Program-made: the position numbers and the translations under genes | From: Verrucomicrobium sp. | GTDB lineage: Bacteria; Verrucomicrobiota; Verrucomicrobiia; Limisphaerales; UBA9464 | Reading direction: 5' to 3' | NCBI GenBank assembly: GCA_021298285.1 | Contig: JAJTFN010000020.1 | Location: forward strand, 1-46,198 | Length of the DNA: 46,198 nt | Part shown: positions 31,957 through 42,222 of the stretch, one piece after another | How positions within the stretch are numbered: the stretch's first letter is position 1 | How the letters are laid out: every line of letters begins with the position of its first letter | Notes under the pieces: model-generated | What the model was told of the DNA's origin: nothing | Database searches by the model: none | What the model saw: only the letters and a program-made list of their open reading frames with translations

Positions 31957-33420
31957 TCACCGTCCCGCCGTCTGGCGGGCAGGCGTGAGGGGGACGGGGT
32001 AGAGGATGGCCTCCAGCGCCCCCGAGGCGGGGTCGAAGGCACGGACGATGCCCTCGAATCCGGCGGTGTAGAGCCGCTTTCCATCAGGCGAGAAGCGCAG
32101 GGCGAAGATCGGCCCGGCATGACCCCGGAGGGTCGCGCGGCGCTTCCCGGTGGCCGTCTCGTACACGCGGACCTCGCTGCCGGTGCCGCCGGCCGCCAGC
32201 AGCGCGCCATCCGGGCTGAAGGCGACCGCATGCACCGGACCGGGCTGGCGCTCGTAGTCGCGCACCAGGTTGACGTCGTTGTTCCCGGCGGTGCGGTCCT
32301 GGTTCTCCTTGGCGCGGTAGACCCGCAGGCCGCCCTCGGCGCCACCGTAGGCGGCGGCGTCCTCGCGTGGATGGCGCGCCATGCAATCGATGGGCTCGAG
32401 GAGTTTGTTGATGTCGTCGATGAACTGGCCGCTGCCGGCGTCGATCAGCTTGATGGCCCGGTCACGGCTGGCGCTCAGGAACCTGGACCCGTCGGGCAGC
32501 CAGGCGGTGCGGAAAACCCAGTCGCTGTGGTTCTCGAATTTCACCAGTTCCTTGCCGTCGCTCACCCGGGTCACGCGCACGACCTTGTCGGCACCGCCGG
32601 TGGCCACCCGCGTGCCGTCGGGCGACCACGACAGGCCGAAGAGCGAGTCGGTGGCCAGTCGGAATCCCTGGGTCTGCCGGGATCCGGCGATGTCCCAGAC
32701 CTGGATCTCGCCGAAGCGGGCAGGGGCTCCGCCGCTCACGCCGAGGGACTTGCCGTCCGGGGAGAAGGCGACCGACTCGATGCGTGGCGATTCGCCCACG
32801 AGGCGCGCGGTGAGCGACCAGTTGCCGGTGTCGAGCAGCAGCACCTCATGGTAGCCGGCCACGGCGATGGCCCTGCCGTCGGGCGACACGTCAAGCGCGC
32901 TGACCACCGGGGGCAGGGCGGAGGTCGGGGGTTCCTTGAGCTTGGTCGAGTAGGCGTCGGCCGGGGTGTCGTCCTTGGCCCCTTCCTGGATCCACCGGGA
33001 GATGAGCGCCACCTCCTGCGGGGACAGCGCGTCGCCTTCCTTGGGCATGTCGGGCTCCTTGCCCGAGACGGAGGCGATGAGCAACGACTTGGCCGGGTCG
33101 CCCGCCACGAGGTTCGGGCCTTCCTTCCCGGGCTTCATGAGGCCGGCGAAGGTGGAGGTATCCACCTCGCCCTTGAGCTTGTTGGGATTGTGGCAGCCGT
33201 TGCAGGAACGCTTGAAGATGGGCGTCACGTCGCGCCACCACGACACGGGTTTCTCGGCGGCCGAAAGGGCTTCCGGGGCACCGGCGACGGCCATCAGCCC
33301 GGCGACCAGCAGGGCGGGCCAACGGTGGCCTGGAACGACCTGGCCGGTGGGAGCGATCGGTTGGGCGGCAGCGGTCCGGGCGATTCCCGGGGGGCGGGCG
33401 ACGGTGGGGTGGGAGGTCAT
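31957..33420 (-). CDS. Exported PSCyt1 cytochrome c + WD40 beta-propeller protein
   Basis: This 487-residue exported protein is last in the four-gene operon. After a signal region (PALLVAGLMAVAGAPEALSA) comes a planctomycete-type cytochrome c (PSCyt1) domain at about 60-150, with a single heme site CNGCH and distal DMPKEGDALSPQEVALISRW. The remainder is a propeller of about seven WD40-like blades (SPDGRAIAVAGYHEVLLLD, SWSPDGTRVATGGADKVV, FSPDGKRLYTAGFEGIV). The pairing suggests a heme protein docked to a protein-interaction scaffold outside the cytoplasm. Its ATG overlaps the stop of the PPC-domain gene (ATGA). Operon partners carry further cytochrome-like and exported domains. The redox partner and function are unknown for the family. 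Confidence 0.92.
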   Translation of the reverse strand: MTSHPTVARPPGIARTAAAQPIAPTGQVVPGHRWPALLVAGLMAVAGAPEALSAAEKPVSWWRDVTPIFKRSCNGCHNPNKLKGEVDTSTFAGLMKPGKEGPNLVAGDPAKSLLIASVSGKEPDMPKEGDALSPQEVALISRWIQEGAKDDTPADAYSTKLKEPPTSALPPVVSALDVSPDGRAIAVAGYHEVLLLDTGNWSLTARLVGESPRIESVAFSPDGKSLGVSGGAPARFGEIQVWDIAGSRQTQGFRLATDSLFGLSWSPDGTRVATGGADKVVRVTRVSDGKELVKFENHSDWVFRTAWLPDGSRFLSASRDRAIKLIDAGSGQFIDDINKLLEPIDCMARHPREDAAAYGGAEGGLRVYRAKENQDRTAGNNDVNLVRDYERQPGPVHAVAFSPDGALLAAGGTGSEVRVYETATGKRRATLRGHAGPIFALRFSPDGKRLYTAGFEGIVRAFDPASGALEAILYPVPLTPARQTAGR

Positions 33421-35876
33421 GTCTTGGCCGGTGGGGCGGCGGGCTTCGGTTCGGCGGGCTGGGCCTGGGCCTTGGCCGGCTCGGGCTTGCCGGGAGCGGG
33501 CTTCAGGGGTTCCGGCTTCGAGGCCTCCGGTTCAGGCGCGGTGAGGGTGAGGTGGATGGGCTGGGTTTTCTGACGCCAGATCCGGTCCTGATGCGTGGCC
33601 GTGGCGGCGACACGGAACTGGTGCTCCTTGCCGGTCTGCGCCTTGGACGAGACCTTGAGCTGGATGGTGGCCTCGTTCTTGTTGGTGCGGATGGGCGACA
33701 CCGTGGCCTCGACGCCGGTTGGAAGGTCCTCCAGGCGCAGGTCGATCTCTCCGCCCACGCCGCGCCGGTCCACCTTGACCACGAATTGGGTCTGGTTGGC
33801 CTCGGAGGTGGTGCCATCGGGGAGCGCCACGGCCGACAGGCGGACGGGGTCGGTGCGGAAGAACGGCGACCCCGGCAGCATGGCGGTGAGGAACATGGGG
33901 ATCGGCTGGATGGTCAGCGGCACCGGTGCGGGTGCGTGGGTGACCACGGCACGCCCCTTCGCCGTCGCCTCGGCGCGGACCATCACCGGGCGGGTGCCCA
34001 CCTCGGCGTTCTGGGCCACCTGCAGCGCCAGGCGGGCGCGGGTCTGCCCGGCGGGCACGGTGACGGCGGGAATCGAGACGCCGGAAAGGTCCTCGGCCAC
34101 GATCCGTACCTCGCCGTCGAATCCCTCCCGGCGCTGGACCCGGACTTCCAGGCTCGTGGCCGCGTTCTGCTCGGCCAGCAGGCTGGAGGGTGCGACGCTC
34201 AGGTCGAACGGCACGGCGGGCAACACCGTCAGCCAGGCCATCTCGGAGAACGTGACCGGATGGGAGACGCCCTTGCCCTGATGGTCACCGTGGGCGATGG
34301 CCTTGAGCGGGAGATACTCCAGGGCGGCATCGGCGTTGGCGGAGATCACCCACCATCCGGTGGAGGCCCCCGGAGCCAGGACCAGCGGCGCGGCCCAGAC
34401 GCCCGGGGGGAGGCCGACGGGTTCGATGCGGACCATGCCGTCAAAACCATTGCGCCGATCCACCTCGCACCGCACGGCCACCGAACCTCCCCGGGCCACC
34501 CGGAAGCGCCCGGCTCCGACGCGGACGCCGAAATCCGGGGTGCGGTCCGCCGGTTGCAGGGTCATCCGGTAGCCGAAGCGGTCCCCGCCGCGTTGGGTGA
34601 GGTCGCGCAGGGTGAGGCGGTATTCGGCGTCCTTCTTGGCGTCGAACTCGATGCGCGCATCCGGGCCGGCGGCGTCGTCGTTGCGCTGGAGCACCGTGCC
34701 GTTGGTGTCCGAGAGGGTCAGGAGGGCGTCGAGGCGCGAACCGAACGGTCGGGCCTGCACCTCGATGATCCAGCGCTGGTCGGCCGGCGCCTTGAAGCGG
34801 AAGATGTCCGCATCCTTCTCGGCGCCGATGCGGCCCTGGACGACGCGTGGCAGGGTGAGGACCTGCGCCTGCTGCGGGGTGTCGTTGGGTTCCGTGTCGG
34901 CGGATTCCTCCAGGTCACCCACCTCGAAGGCCACGGGGTTGGAGAATCCCAGCGGCGTGCGGGCCCGGACCTCCTGGCGGCCCAGCGGGGCCGTCGGTGC
35001 GACCTGGAGAGGCAGCGTCTCGACGCCCTCGAGGTTCCTGCCGACCCACTGGAGGTTCACGGACGCGCCGCGCCGGCCACCAAAGGGAAACAACGACTCG
35101 AGGTAGGGCAGGTGTCCCGCCACGAGGCGGTAGCGGTAGTCGGCGCCGCCCTGGTAGCGCAGGTCGTGGACCTCGAGCACGAGGTCAGTGTCGACCGTCG
35201 ACGTGTATTCGAGGAACGGATCGAGGCCGTGGGCATCCTCGCTGCGGGCCAGTTCCTTGCCCGCGGCATCCCGGAGGATGAGGTTGGCGTCCAGCGGCGA
35301 ACCGGTGCGGTTGGCCTGCAGGTCGAAGATCAGCGCCTTGCCGGCACCCGCCTTGAACCGGAAGAAGTCCGACTCGGTGTTCGTGCCCAGCACGCCCGAG
35401 ATGGCCACCGGCAGCGTCAACGGGGCGGCCTTGGCGAGCGTGACGTTCGTGCGCGGGTCGGTCAGTTCAGGCAGGTCGCTGAGCTGGAGTGTGAGCGGAT
35501 TGGACACCCCGTGGGGTCCGGCCACCCGGACCTCGCGCGCGCCGAGCGCCGCCTCCGGGACCGAAACCCAGTGGAGGGTGAGGGCCTGCTGCGAATTGGC
35601 CGCACCGCTCGAGAGCCCTCCCGCCGATCCCTCCAGGACCACGGTGGCCGCCTTCGGGACTCCCGGTCGTGCAGAGACCCCACCGCCCTGGACCAGCACC
35701 TGCGTGATGCCCTCGAGGGCGTCTCCCTTGAGGGTGATCTCCTGGGTGGTACCGCGCTGGAGCCAGGTGACGGAGGCCGAATCGAGTCGGGGAGGGGCCT
35801 GTGCCAGCACGCCGGGCAGGCAGGTCCAGAGCAGGGACAGGGCCGACAGGGCGATCAGGGCCGAGGGGACTCTCAT
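33417..35876 (-). CDS. Exported protein with pre-peptidase C-terminal (PPC) domains
   Basis: This 819-residue secreted beta-rich protein has a signal peptide (LIALSALSLLWTCLPGVLAQA) and two clear PPC domains, at about 165-250 (SDFFRFKAGAGKALIFDLQA) and 350-440 (ADIFRFKAPADQRWIIEVQA). Further Ig-like/beta-sandwich repeats fill 450-770. The end is a low-complexity Lys/Pro/Glu/Ala tail (about 40 residues, SKPEPLKPAPGKPEPAKAQA), perhaps a flexible linker or cell-wall contact. PPC domains are usually attached to secreted proteases, but no protease domain is here, as is common for the PVC copies that travel with DUF1501 and DUF1553 genes. Its stop overlaps the WD40 gene (ATGA), and it lies 94 bases after the DUF1501 gene. 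Probably a structural or binding component. Confidence 0.87.
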   Translation of the reverse strand: MRVPSALIALSALSLLWTCLPGVLAQAPPRLDSASVTWLQRGTTQEITLKGDALEGITQVLVQGGGVSARPGVPKAATVVLEGSAGGLSSGAANSQQALTLHWVSVPEAALGAREVRVAGPHGVSNPLTLQLSDLPELTDPRTNVTLAKAAPLTLPVAISGVLGTNTESDFFRFKAGAGKALIFDLQANRTGSPLDANLILRDAAGKELARSEDAHGLDPFLEYTSTVDTDLVLEVHDLRYQGGADYRYRLVAGHLPYLESLFPFGGRRGASVNLQWVGRNLEGVETLPLQVAPTAPLGRQEVRARTPLGFSNPVAFEVGDLEESADTEPNDTPQQAQVLTLPRVVQGRIGAEKDADIFRFKAPADQRWIIEVQARPFGSRLDALLTLSDTNGTVLQRNDDAAGPDARIEFDAKKDAEYRLTLRDLTQRGGDRFGYRMTLQPADRTPDFGVRVGAGRFRVARGGSVAVRCEVDRRNGFDGMVRIEPVGLPPGVWAAPLVLAPGASTGWWVISANADAALEYLPLKAIAHGDHQGKGVSHPVTFSEMAWLTVLPAVPFDLSVAPSSLLAEQNAATSLEVRVQRREGFDGEVRIVAEDLSGVSIPAVTVPAGQTRARLALQVAQNAEVGTRPVMVRAEATAKGRAVVTHAPAPVPLTIQPIPMFLTAMLPGSPFFRTDPVRLSAVALPDGTTSEANQTQFVVKVDRRGVGGEIDLRLEDLPTGVEATVSPIRTNKNEATIQLKVSSKAQTGKEHQFRVAATATHQDRIWRQKTQPIHLTLTAPEPEASKPEPLKPAPGKPEPAKAQAQPAEPKPAAPPAKT

Positions 35877-35970
35877 GGGGAGGAGGTGGGGCGTCCGGTC
35901 GTCGGAGGCACCGGGTCGATTCGGTCGTGGGGCGTCGGGAGCGCGCGGTTGGAAGGGAAGGGCGCCGGGC

Positions 35971-37425
35971 TCAGCCGAAGAGGGCGGTGACGGGCTCGGC
36001 CTGCACCAGTTCGCGCGGTTGGTTCAGGTGGTTCATCACGATGGTGTGCGGGTCGATCCCCAGCGCGTGGTACACCGTGGCGACGATCTGGGTCGGGTGC
36101 ACCGGGGTCTCGATGGGTGACGATCCGGTCGCATCGGACTTGCCATAGAGGGCTCCGCGCCGGATGCCCGCCCCGGCGATCAGGGCCGTGTAGCAATAGG
36201 GCCAATGGTCGCGGCCGTCCGGACTGTTGGTGTTGCCGCTGGTGCTCACGCCGAGGCGTGGGCTGCGGCCGAATTCGCCCAAGGCCACCACCAGGGTCTC
36301 CTTCAGCAGGCCCCGCTCGTCGAGGTCCTCCAGCAGCGCGCTGAGCCCCGAGTCGAGCTTCGGGCAATGCAGGTTGCGCAGCGGGCCGAAGTTGGCGGCA
36401 TGGGTGTCCCAGGCGTCGACGGTCGGGTCGCCGTTGGCGACCGCTGGCCAGTTCATCTGCACGAAGCGGGTGCCGGACTCGAGGAGCCGCCGGGCCAGCA
36501 GCAGGCCCTGGCCGAAGGTGTGGCGCCCGTACTTGTCGCGCAGGCCGTCCTTCTCCTTGGACAAGTCGAAGGCGTCGCGCGCGCGGCCGCTGCTGACGAG
36601 GTCGAAGGCCTTCTGATAGTAGCGGTCGAGGGCGTACTTCTCGACGGCCTTCTCCATCTCGGGCATGGCGTCGTTCACGGCCTTGAGCAGCGTGGATCGG
36701 CGGTCGAGGCGCTCCTTGGTGACGTCCTTGCGCAGGGTCAGGTCGTCCAGGTTGATGCCGGTGGCCGGGTCCTGGTAGAAATAATAGGGGTCGTAGGCGG
36801 CCCCGAGGAAGCCGGCCGTGCCCCCCTTGCCGATGACGTTCGATTCCTGGAGCGGGCGCGGCAGCATCACGAAGGGAAGCATCGGGATGTCCAGCGGCTT
36901 GAGGCGCGAGATCTGGGCCCCCATGTGGGGGAAGTCGTTGGGCGCCGGGGGCTCCAGCTGGCCCGAGGGCGACACGCGGTCGGGCGTGTAGCCCGTCATG
37001 ATCTGGTAGATCGCCGCCGTGTGGTTGAAAAGACCCGCCGGCGTGTAGCTCATCGAGCGGATGAGGGTGGCCCGGTCGATTTGCTGGGCCAGCTTGGGCA
37101 TGACCTCGCTGAGCTGGATGCCGGGCACCTTGGTGCGGATGGGCTTGAAGTCGCCGCGCACGTTGGACGGCGCGTCGGGCTTCGGATCCCAGATGTCGAT
37201 GTGGCTCGGGCCCCCCTGCAGGTAGATCATCAGCACCTGTTTGGCCGAGCCCCAGCCGTTCTTGGGCTGTCCCGGCGCCGGCCCGGTGGTCTTGGGCTGC
37301 TCGGCCTGAAGGCGCAGGATGTCCGCCAGGCTGAGGCCGAGCAGGCCGGCGCCGCCGAGGCGCATGAATTCGCGGCGGTTGAACCCGTCGCAGGTGGCGC
37401 CGGAGAGGCCGGGGATGGAGATCAT
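35971..37425 (-). CDS. DUF1501 domain protein (Tat-exported, alkaline-phosphatase-like fold)
   Basis: This 484-residue protein belongs to the DUF1501 family, typical of Planctomycetes and Verrucomicrobia and related to the sulfatase/alkaline phosphatase superfamily. A twin-arginine signal is visible ([18 protein letters not shown], 16-33). Family hallmarks follow: [75 protein letters not shown] and [18 protein letters not shown]. The catalytic reaction is not established. It lies 49 bases downstream of the DUF1549/DUF1553 gene, its usual partner, and upstream of the PPC gene on the same strand, so the four genes are almost certainly one operon. Tat export fits a cofactor-containing or prefolded protein. 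Confidence 0.93.
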   Translation of the reverse strand: MISIPGLSGATCDGFNRREFMRLGGAGLLGLSLADILRLQAEQPKTTGPAPGQPKNGWGSAKQVLMIYLQGGPSHIDIWDPKPDAPSNVRGDFKPIRTKVPGIQLSEVMPKLAQQIDRATLIRSMSYTPAGLFNHTAAIYQIMTGYTPDRVSPSGQLEPPAPNDFPHMGAQISRLKPLDIPMLPFVMLPRPLQESNVIGKGGTAGFLGAAYDPYYFYQDPATGINLDDLTLRKDVTKERLDRRSTLLKAVNDAMPEMEKAVEKYALDRYYQKAFDLVSSGRARDAFDLSKEKDGLRDKYGRHTFGQGLLLARRLLESGTRFVQMNWPAVANGDPTVDAWDTHAANFGPLRNLHCPKLDSGLSALLEDLDERGLLKETLVVALGEFGRSPRLGVSTSGNTNSPDGRDHWPYCYTALIAGAGIRRGALYGKSDATGSSPIETPVHPTQIVATVYHALGIDPHTIVMNHLNQPRELVQAEPVTALFG

Positions 37426-37474
37426 GGTGGGTTGGGGTGCGGGTACAGGGTTGCGGGGGGCGGGGAGCGGCGGG

Positions 37475-40003
37475 TCAGCGGTTGAAGAGGAATGCCGGGC
37501 TGTTGATGAGGGCCCAGGCGAGGTCTTGCGCGCCCTCGAGGCGCTGGGCTCCCTGACCGAGGCGGATGCCGGACAATTCCTTGTCGGTGGGCGGCCGATT
37601 CAGGCAGCTCAGGTAGATCTCCTCGATGACCTTTCGGTCGTCCGTCTGCTCGGAGACGAGCTTGGCGAAGCGGTTGTCGGGCCGGCTCACGCACTCGCCC
37701 AGGGTCTTGCCGTTGATGAGGTTGAGGGCGTGGGACAGGGTCACATTGCTGCTGCGCTCGCACTCGCAGGCGCTCTGCCGCTTGGGCCTGCCGAAGAGGC
37801 TCAGGAAGTCGTTGCCCGGCACCAGTCCGTCGGGCAGTTGCGCGGCCCGCATGCCCTCGGGCAGGTTGGAGAACTGCAGCGGCCTCCCGGTGGCCACCGC
37901 GATGGAGTCGAGCATCTGCTCGGCGCTGAGCCGGCGGGGCAGGGCATGCGAGAAGTTGACCTGGTCGTCCTCGTTCCAGCGGTTCGGCACGATGCTGAGC
38001 TGGTAGGTCCGGGAGGTGACGATGTGGCGCATGAGCTTGCGCACGTCATGGCCATCGGCCACGAAGCGGGCGGTGAGCGCCTCCAGCAGCGCGGGATTGC
38101 TCGGCGGGTTGCCCGCCCGGATGTCGTCGACCGGGTCGATGATGCCGCGGCCGAAGAAATAGCTCCAGAAGCGGTTCACCGTCGACTTGGCGAAGTAGGG
38201 GTTTTCCGGGGACGTGAGCCAGGCGGCGAAGGCCTCGCGGCGATCCTCACCGGGGACCACCGCCCGGCTCGTGCCGTAGGGGACCTTTGGCGGCACGACC
38301 GCATCGTTCTTGGGATGCCGGACCTCGCCGCCCTGGTCGTTGGGATAGACGATCTCCTCGGACACCTGCTCATGGGCGTAGGTCTCGCCGGAGCGGATGA
38401 TGTGGTCCCGGCCCAGCGTGCCCCGCTTGAAGGCCACCTGGGCGAAGAACGCCCCGAACTCGTAATACTGGTTCTGGGTCCAGCGCTCGAAGGGGTGGTC
38501 GTGGCACTTGTTGCAGTTGAAGCGGACCCCCAGGAAGGTCTGCGAGATGTCCTCGGTCATCTTGCCGGAATCGCGCAAGGCCCTCAGGTAGTTGCCGGCC
38601 GGGTTCTCGAAGGTGCTGCCCTTGGCCAGCAGCAGGTCCCGGGTGAAACGGTCGAACGGCCGGTTGGCGGCGAACTGGTCACGGATCCAGTTGCGGAAGA
38701 CCCAGACCCCCTTCTTGCCAAGGATCTCCGAGTTGCACTGGAGGAGATCGGCGAACTTGTTGGCCCAGAACTCCGAGGAGGCACTGGAGCCGATGAGGGT
38801 GTCGACCAAGGCCTCGCGCTTCTTGCGGGATTCGGCGGGGTCGGACAGGAAGGCCCGGACCGCCTCGGCCGTGGGCGGCTGGCCCGTGATGTCGAGGGAG
38901 ACCCGGCGGATGAACTCGGCATCGGTGCACAGGTCGCTGGGGTTGATCTTGAGGCTCTCCAGCTTCGCATTCACCGCCGTGTCGATGAAGTTGTACGCGG
39001 GCATCGCGGCGAAGCGGAATCCGGTCCGGTCGCCCATGACCGTCACCTCGCGCGCGTCGTACTGGCCCTCGTAACGCACGAGCACGGCCATCTCGCCCCG
39101 CCTCAGGGGGATCACGGTGTTGCCCTGGACGAGGCCCACCTCCTCGTTGTTGCTGCTCAGGACGGCCTCACGGGTGACGTCGCGGCTGGAGCCGTCGGGG
39201 TAGGTGGCGATCACCAGCAATTGCTGTCGCCGTCCCGGCAGGTCGAGCTTCACCTGGGCCGGCAGGACTTCGATGCGGGTCGGCCGGTTGGGGGCGATCT
39301 CCTGGAAGCGGGCCCCCTCGGAGATCCATTGCCGGAGGGTCTGGTGGTAACGCGATCCCGGCACGAGGGCCTGGCGTCCCTCATGCGGGATGTCGCCCAG
39401 CGGTTTCTGCAGCATCAGCGATTCGTCGACGTGCACCCGGTTGAACCGGCGACCACTGAGGTCGTTCACCAGCGCCTGGTAGTCGTAGTCCGGGTCGTAG
39501 CCGCGCAGGGCGAGCTTGAAGCCGTTCTTGCCCTTTGCCGAACCGTGGCAGGGGCCCGAGTTGCAGCCCGCACGGCTGAGGATGGGCTCGATGTCGCGGA
39601 CGAACCCGACCTCGGGGGAGGCGACGCTTTTCACCTCGACCTCAAGGCGGGCGGTCCTGCCCGCTGCGGAGACCGCGACGGATGTCCTGCCGGCCTTCCT
39701 TCCGATCAGGTAGCCCTCGGCATCCACGGCCACATCCGCCGACTCCGGCTTGAGGACGGCGCTCGGGCCCAAGTCGACCCAGGAACCGTCCGGCGTCTCG
39801 CCGAGGACCAGGACCTTCCGGGAGTCCCGACCGTCGAGCAGCGTGAGTCTGGCCGGCTCCAGCCGCAGCGCGCGGATCGCGGGCAGCGGCGGTGCTGGCG
39901 GGATGGGCTTGTCGGGGCCGCGTTCGGCCGACCATGCGGTGGGTTGGAACGCGGAAGCACCCCAACAGAGGGCGGCCATCCAGAGGGACTGGTTCAATCG
40001 CAT
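37475..40003 (-). CDS. DUF1549/DUF1553 (PSCyt2/PSD1) cytochrome-like exported protein with N-terminal Ig-like domain
   Basis: First gene of the operon; 842 residues. Signal peptide [20 protein letters not shown], then a Big_2-type Ig-like domain (about 43-125), then a cytochrome-like segment with the family's odd spacing, C147-N-S-G-P-C152-H153 ([20 protein letters not shown]), and a second Ig-like domain. DUF1549 (about 335-560) carries a regular C497-N-K-C500-H501 site inside [16 protein letters not shown]1553 (about 620-840) includes [20 protein letters not shown] and ends SPAFLFNR. Function is unknown; the context argues for an envelope redox or polysaccharide-linked complex. The ATG at 40003 was chosen because it begins the signal peptide; an earlier in-frame start at 40057 adds a Cys-rich, unlikely leader. 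Divergent from the PfkB kinase gene, with 235 bases between the starts. Confidence 0.93.
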   Translation of the reverse strand: MRLNQSLWMAALCWGASAFQPTAWSAERGPDKPIPPAPPLPAIRALRLEPARLTLLDGRDSRKVLVLGETPDGSWVDLGPSAVLKPESADVAVDAEGYLIGRKAGRTSVAVSAAGRTARLEVEVKSVASPEVGFVRDIEPILSRAGCNSGPCHGSAKGKNGFKLALRGYDPDYDYQALVNDLSGRRFNRVHVDESLMLQKPLGDIPHEGRQALVPGSRYHQTLRQWISEGARFQEIAPNRPTRIEVLPAQVKLDLPGRRQQLLVIATYPDGSSRDVTREAVLSSNNEEVGLVQGNTVIPLRRGEMAVLVRYEGQYDAREVTVMGDRTGFRFAAMPAYNFIDTAVNAKLESLKINPSDLCTDAEFIRRVSLDITGQPPTAEAVRAFLSDPAESRKKREALVDTLIGSSASSEFWANKFADLLQCNSEILGKKGVWVFRNWIRDQFAANRPFDRFTRDLLLAKGSTFENPAGNYLRALRDSGKMTEDISQTFLGVRFNCNKCHDHPFERWTQNQYYEFGAFFAQVAFKRGTLGRDHIIRSGETYAHEQVSEEIVYPNDQGGEVRHPKNDAVVPPKVPYGTSRAVVPGEDRREAFAAWLTSPENPYFAKSTVNRFWSYFFGRGIIDPVDDIRAGNPPSNPALLEALTARFVADGHDVRKLMRHIVTSRTYQLSIVPNRWNEDDQVNFSHALPRRLSAEQMLDSIAVATGRPLQFSNLPEGMRAAQLPDGLVPGNDFLSLFGRPKRQSACECERSSNVTLSHALNLINGKTLGECVSRPDNRFAKLVSEQTDDRKVIEEIYLSCLNRPPTDKELSGIRLGQGAQRLEGAQDLAWALINSPAFLFNR

Positions 40004-40238
40004 AAGCCGGCAGGGAAACTTGCAGGAACAGTATCCGGACGAAGCCTCCCGACACAAGAAGCCTTCCCTTCAGGTGATGTTTTTCGCGAGGTCCGGCGAC
40101 CGGCTCCCGGTGGTGGGCTGGGGAGGATCGATCCGTTGGGACGGAGAGCCCCTGCAAATCCTTGGAGACAACGGGACGGTGCCCGGTGTACCGTGCCACC
40201 GTTCAATTGCGCAGTCCGTATTGTCGTTTGCATTTCCG

Positions 40239-41288
40239 ATGAAGAGCCATTCCGTCTCCAAGCGCTCCGGCATCCTCGCCGGCGGCAACTGGATCATCGA
40301 TCGGGTCAAGATGGTCGATGCCTACCCGGGTCTCGAACAGTTGGCCAACATCAAGAGCCAACACCTGGGAACCGGAGGCTCCCCCTACAACGTGCTCCTC
40401 GACCTGGCCAAGCTCGGGGTCGAGTTCCCGCTGCTCGGGGCCGGGCTCGTGGGCAAGGATGCCCTCGGGAATGCGATCCTCGAAGATTGCGCCAAGCACA
40501 AGGTCGACACCCGCCTCCTGAAGGCCACCGCGGAGGCCGACACGAGCTACACCGACGTCTTCACGGTTCAGTCGACCGGCAAGCGCACCTTCTTCCATTA
40601 CCGGGGTGCCAACGCCCTGTGGGACGGCAAGGATCTCGACTTCTCCAAGATCAAGGCCCGCATCTTCCACCTCGGCTACCTGCTGCTCCTGGACAAGCTG
40701 GACGTCGTGGGCAAGGACGGGACGACGGCCGCGGCCAAGCTCCTTGCGGCGGCCCAGGCCGCGGGTCTCAAGACCAGCATCGACGTGGTCAGCGAGGCCA
40801 GCGACCGCTTCAAGACGGTGGTGACTCCGGCGCTCAAGCACTGCGATTACGCCATCATCAACGAGTACGAGGCCGGCATGGTCACCGGCTTCCGGATCCG
40901 CAAGGAAGGCGTGCTGGACACGGTCTCCCTGCGGCACGCCGCCGGGGCAATCCTCCAGTTCGGGGTCAAGGAACTGGTCGTGATCCACTTTCCCGAGGGC
41001 TGTTTCGCCCGGACCCGCGACGGCAAGGACCACTGGCAGCCCTCGCTCAAGGTGCCGGCCAAGGCCATCGCGGGATCGGCCGGTGCGGGCGACGCGTTCT
41101 GCGCGGGCGTCCTGCTGGGCCTGCACGAGGGTTGGGACCTGCAGAAGTCGCTGCTGACGGGCGTCTGCGCGGCCGCCGCGTCCCTGTCCGACCCGACCTG
41201 CACCGGCGGCATGAAACCCCTGGCCCAGGTCGAGGCCCTCAAGAAGAAGTACGGGGTCCGTCCGCCGCTCGAGCCCGGCGAGGATTGA
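40239..41288 (+). CDS. PfkB-family carbohydrate/nucleoside kinase
   Basis: This cytosolic ATP-dependent sugar or nucleoside kinase of the ribokinase fold has 349 residues. The N-terminal glycine pair region is HLGTGGSPYNVLLDLAKLG (42-60). The C-terminal signature with the catalytic base is present: GSAGAGDAFCAGVLLGLH, Asp285. Mid-protein VQSTGKRTFFHYRGAN forms part of the substrate pocket. The usual NxxE metal motif appears as IINEYEAGMVTG. The substrate (fructose, ribose, adenosine or another) cannot be told. An intrinsic terminator follows about 77 bases after the stop. It is divergent from the DUF1549/1553 operon. The ATG at 40239 gives a normal N-terminus; upstream open sequence overlaps that operon antisense and is not coding. 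Confidence 0.9.
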   Translation: MKSHSVSKRSGILAGGNWIIDRVKMVDAYPGLEQLANIKSQHLGTGGSPYNVLLDLAKLGVEFPLLGAGLVGKDALGNAILEDCAKHKVDTRLLKATAEADTSYTDVFTVQSTGKRTFFHYRGANALWDGKDLDFSKIKARIFHLGYLLLLDKLDVVGKDGTTAAAKLLAAAQAAGLKTSIDVVSEASDRFKTVVTPALKHCDYAIINEYEAGMVTGFRIRKEGVLDTVSLRHAAGAILQFGVKELVVIHFPEGCFARTRDGKDHWQPSLKVPAKAIAGSAGAGDAFCAGVLLGLHEGWDLQKSLLTGVCAAAASLSDPTCTGGMKPLAQVEALKKKYGVRPPLEPGED

Positions 41289-41364
41289 GGGGTCGCGGGG
41301 TGATCCAGGTTCTTCTGAGGGTCTTCTCCCCCGTCCCGACGGTCCCGACAGACCCATCCACGGC

Positions 41365-41403
41365 AAGGCCGCAGGGGTTTCCCTCCTGCGGCCTGTTGGT
41401 TGT
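41365..41403 (+). terminator. Intrinsic terminator downstream of the PfkB kinase gene
   Basis: A perfect 9-bp stem, GGCCGCAGG (41367-41375) and CCTGCGGCC (41385-41393), encloses a 9-base loop that can pair further (GG/CC) and is followed by the T-rich TGTTGGTTGT. It lies between the convergent kinase and DUF1080 genes. Confidence 0.75.
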
Positions 41404-41475
41404 CTGGGGATGAGGCGCGCGGGGTGCCTCTCCCGCGCCCGTGATCCATCCCCTCTTCCCGGGGCTTTCCCAGGT

Positions 41476-42099
41476 TCAGGGCAGTTCCTCGACGGTGATG
41501 TCCTTGAACTGGACGCGGGTCTTCCCGTCCCCGTGGATCTGGACGGCGATCCGACCGTGAGGGACCACCTTCGGGTCCTTTTCGGTGTAGTCCACGGTCT
41601 GGGCGCCGTTGATCTTCAACACGACCCGGTCGCCATCGGCGCGGATCTCGTAGTGGTTCCACTGGCCCGGTTTCACCGCCTTCTTGACGACCTCCGGGTC
41701 GGGTTTGGCCAGGATCGTGTTGCGGCGGGACTCGTCATACAGCGCCCCGTACCAGCCTTCGCCGATGTCGGCCTGGTAGCCGACCATCTCGTGGTGGTTG
41801 GGGACGCGTTCGCTGCGGATCTGGACCCCCGAGTTCACGAAGCCTTCGGTGCCCTCGATCTTGAAGCGCAGTCGCAGCACGAAGTTGGTGTAGCCGCGGG
41901 TGGTGGCGAGGAACTCGTTGCGCTTGGCCCGCTCATCGACGCGGCCGGCGGTGATGGCACCCTCCTGCACGGACCAGATCTTCGGATCGCCCTCCCAGCC
42001 GGCAAGGGTCTTGCCGTCGAAGAGGGCCTTGGGTTCGCCCGCCTGGAGGGGGAGCGCGAGGAGGGCGGGGGTGATCACCAGGAACCGGAGGGGATGCAT
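41476..42099 (-). CDS. DUF1080 protein (3-keto-disaccharide hydrolase family)
   Basis: This exported 207-residue single-domain protein is of the DUF1080 (PF06439) family, a concanavalin A-like beta-sandwich abundant in PVC bacteria and Bacteroidota; some members cleave 3-keto-disaccharides. A short signal peptide (MHPLRFLVITPALLALPLQAG) is followed by the hallmark ALFDGKTLAGWEGDP, then FVLRLRFKIEGTEGFVNSGV, EMVGYQADIGEGWYGALYDE, QWNHYEIRADGDRVVLKING and the terminal GRIAVQIHGDGKTRVQFKDI. It covers just the one domain at its usual size. No 3-ketoglucoside dehydrogenase lies nearby, so the substrate is unassigned. It lies downstream of coaD on the same strand with a 123-base gap. Confidence 0.92.
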   Translation of the reverse strand: MHPLRFLVITPALLALPLQAGEPKALFDGKTLAGWEGDPKIWSVQEGAITAGRVDERAKRNEFLATTRGYTNFVLRLRFKIEGTEGFVNSGVQIRSERVPNHHEMVGYQADIGEGWYGALYDESRRNTILAKPDPEVVKKAVKPGQWNHYEIRADGDRVVLKINGAQTVDYTEKDPKVVPHGRIAVQIHGDGKTRVQFKDITVEELP

Positions 42100-42222
42100 G
42101 GGGCGGAGAGTGTCGGAGCGGATTCCTCGAGTCCAGCATCGGGGGGCGCCTTTGCCGGGCCGGCCATGGGTCCCGGGGCATGGGCTGACCCCGAGGCAAC
42201 GCCGGGTCGCCCGGGTCGGGGC

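Noticed and set aside
37319-41413. A 1364-codon plus-strand open frame
   Set aside because: It runs antisense through the DUF1549/1553 gene and out of frame through the PfkB kinase gene; no recognisable protein features.
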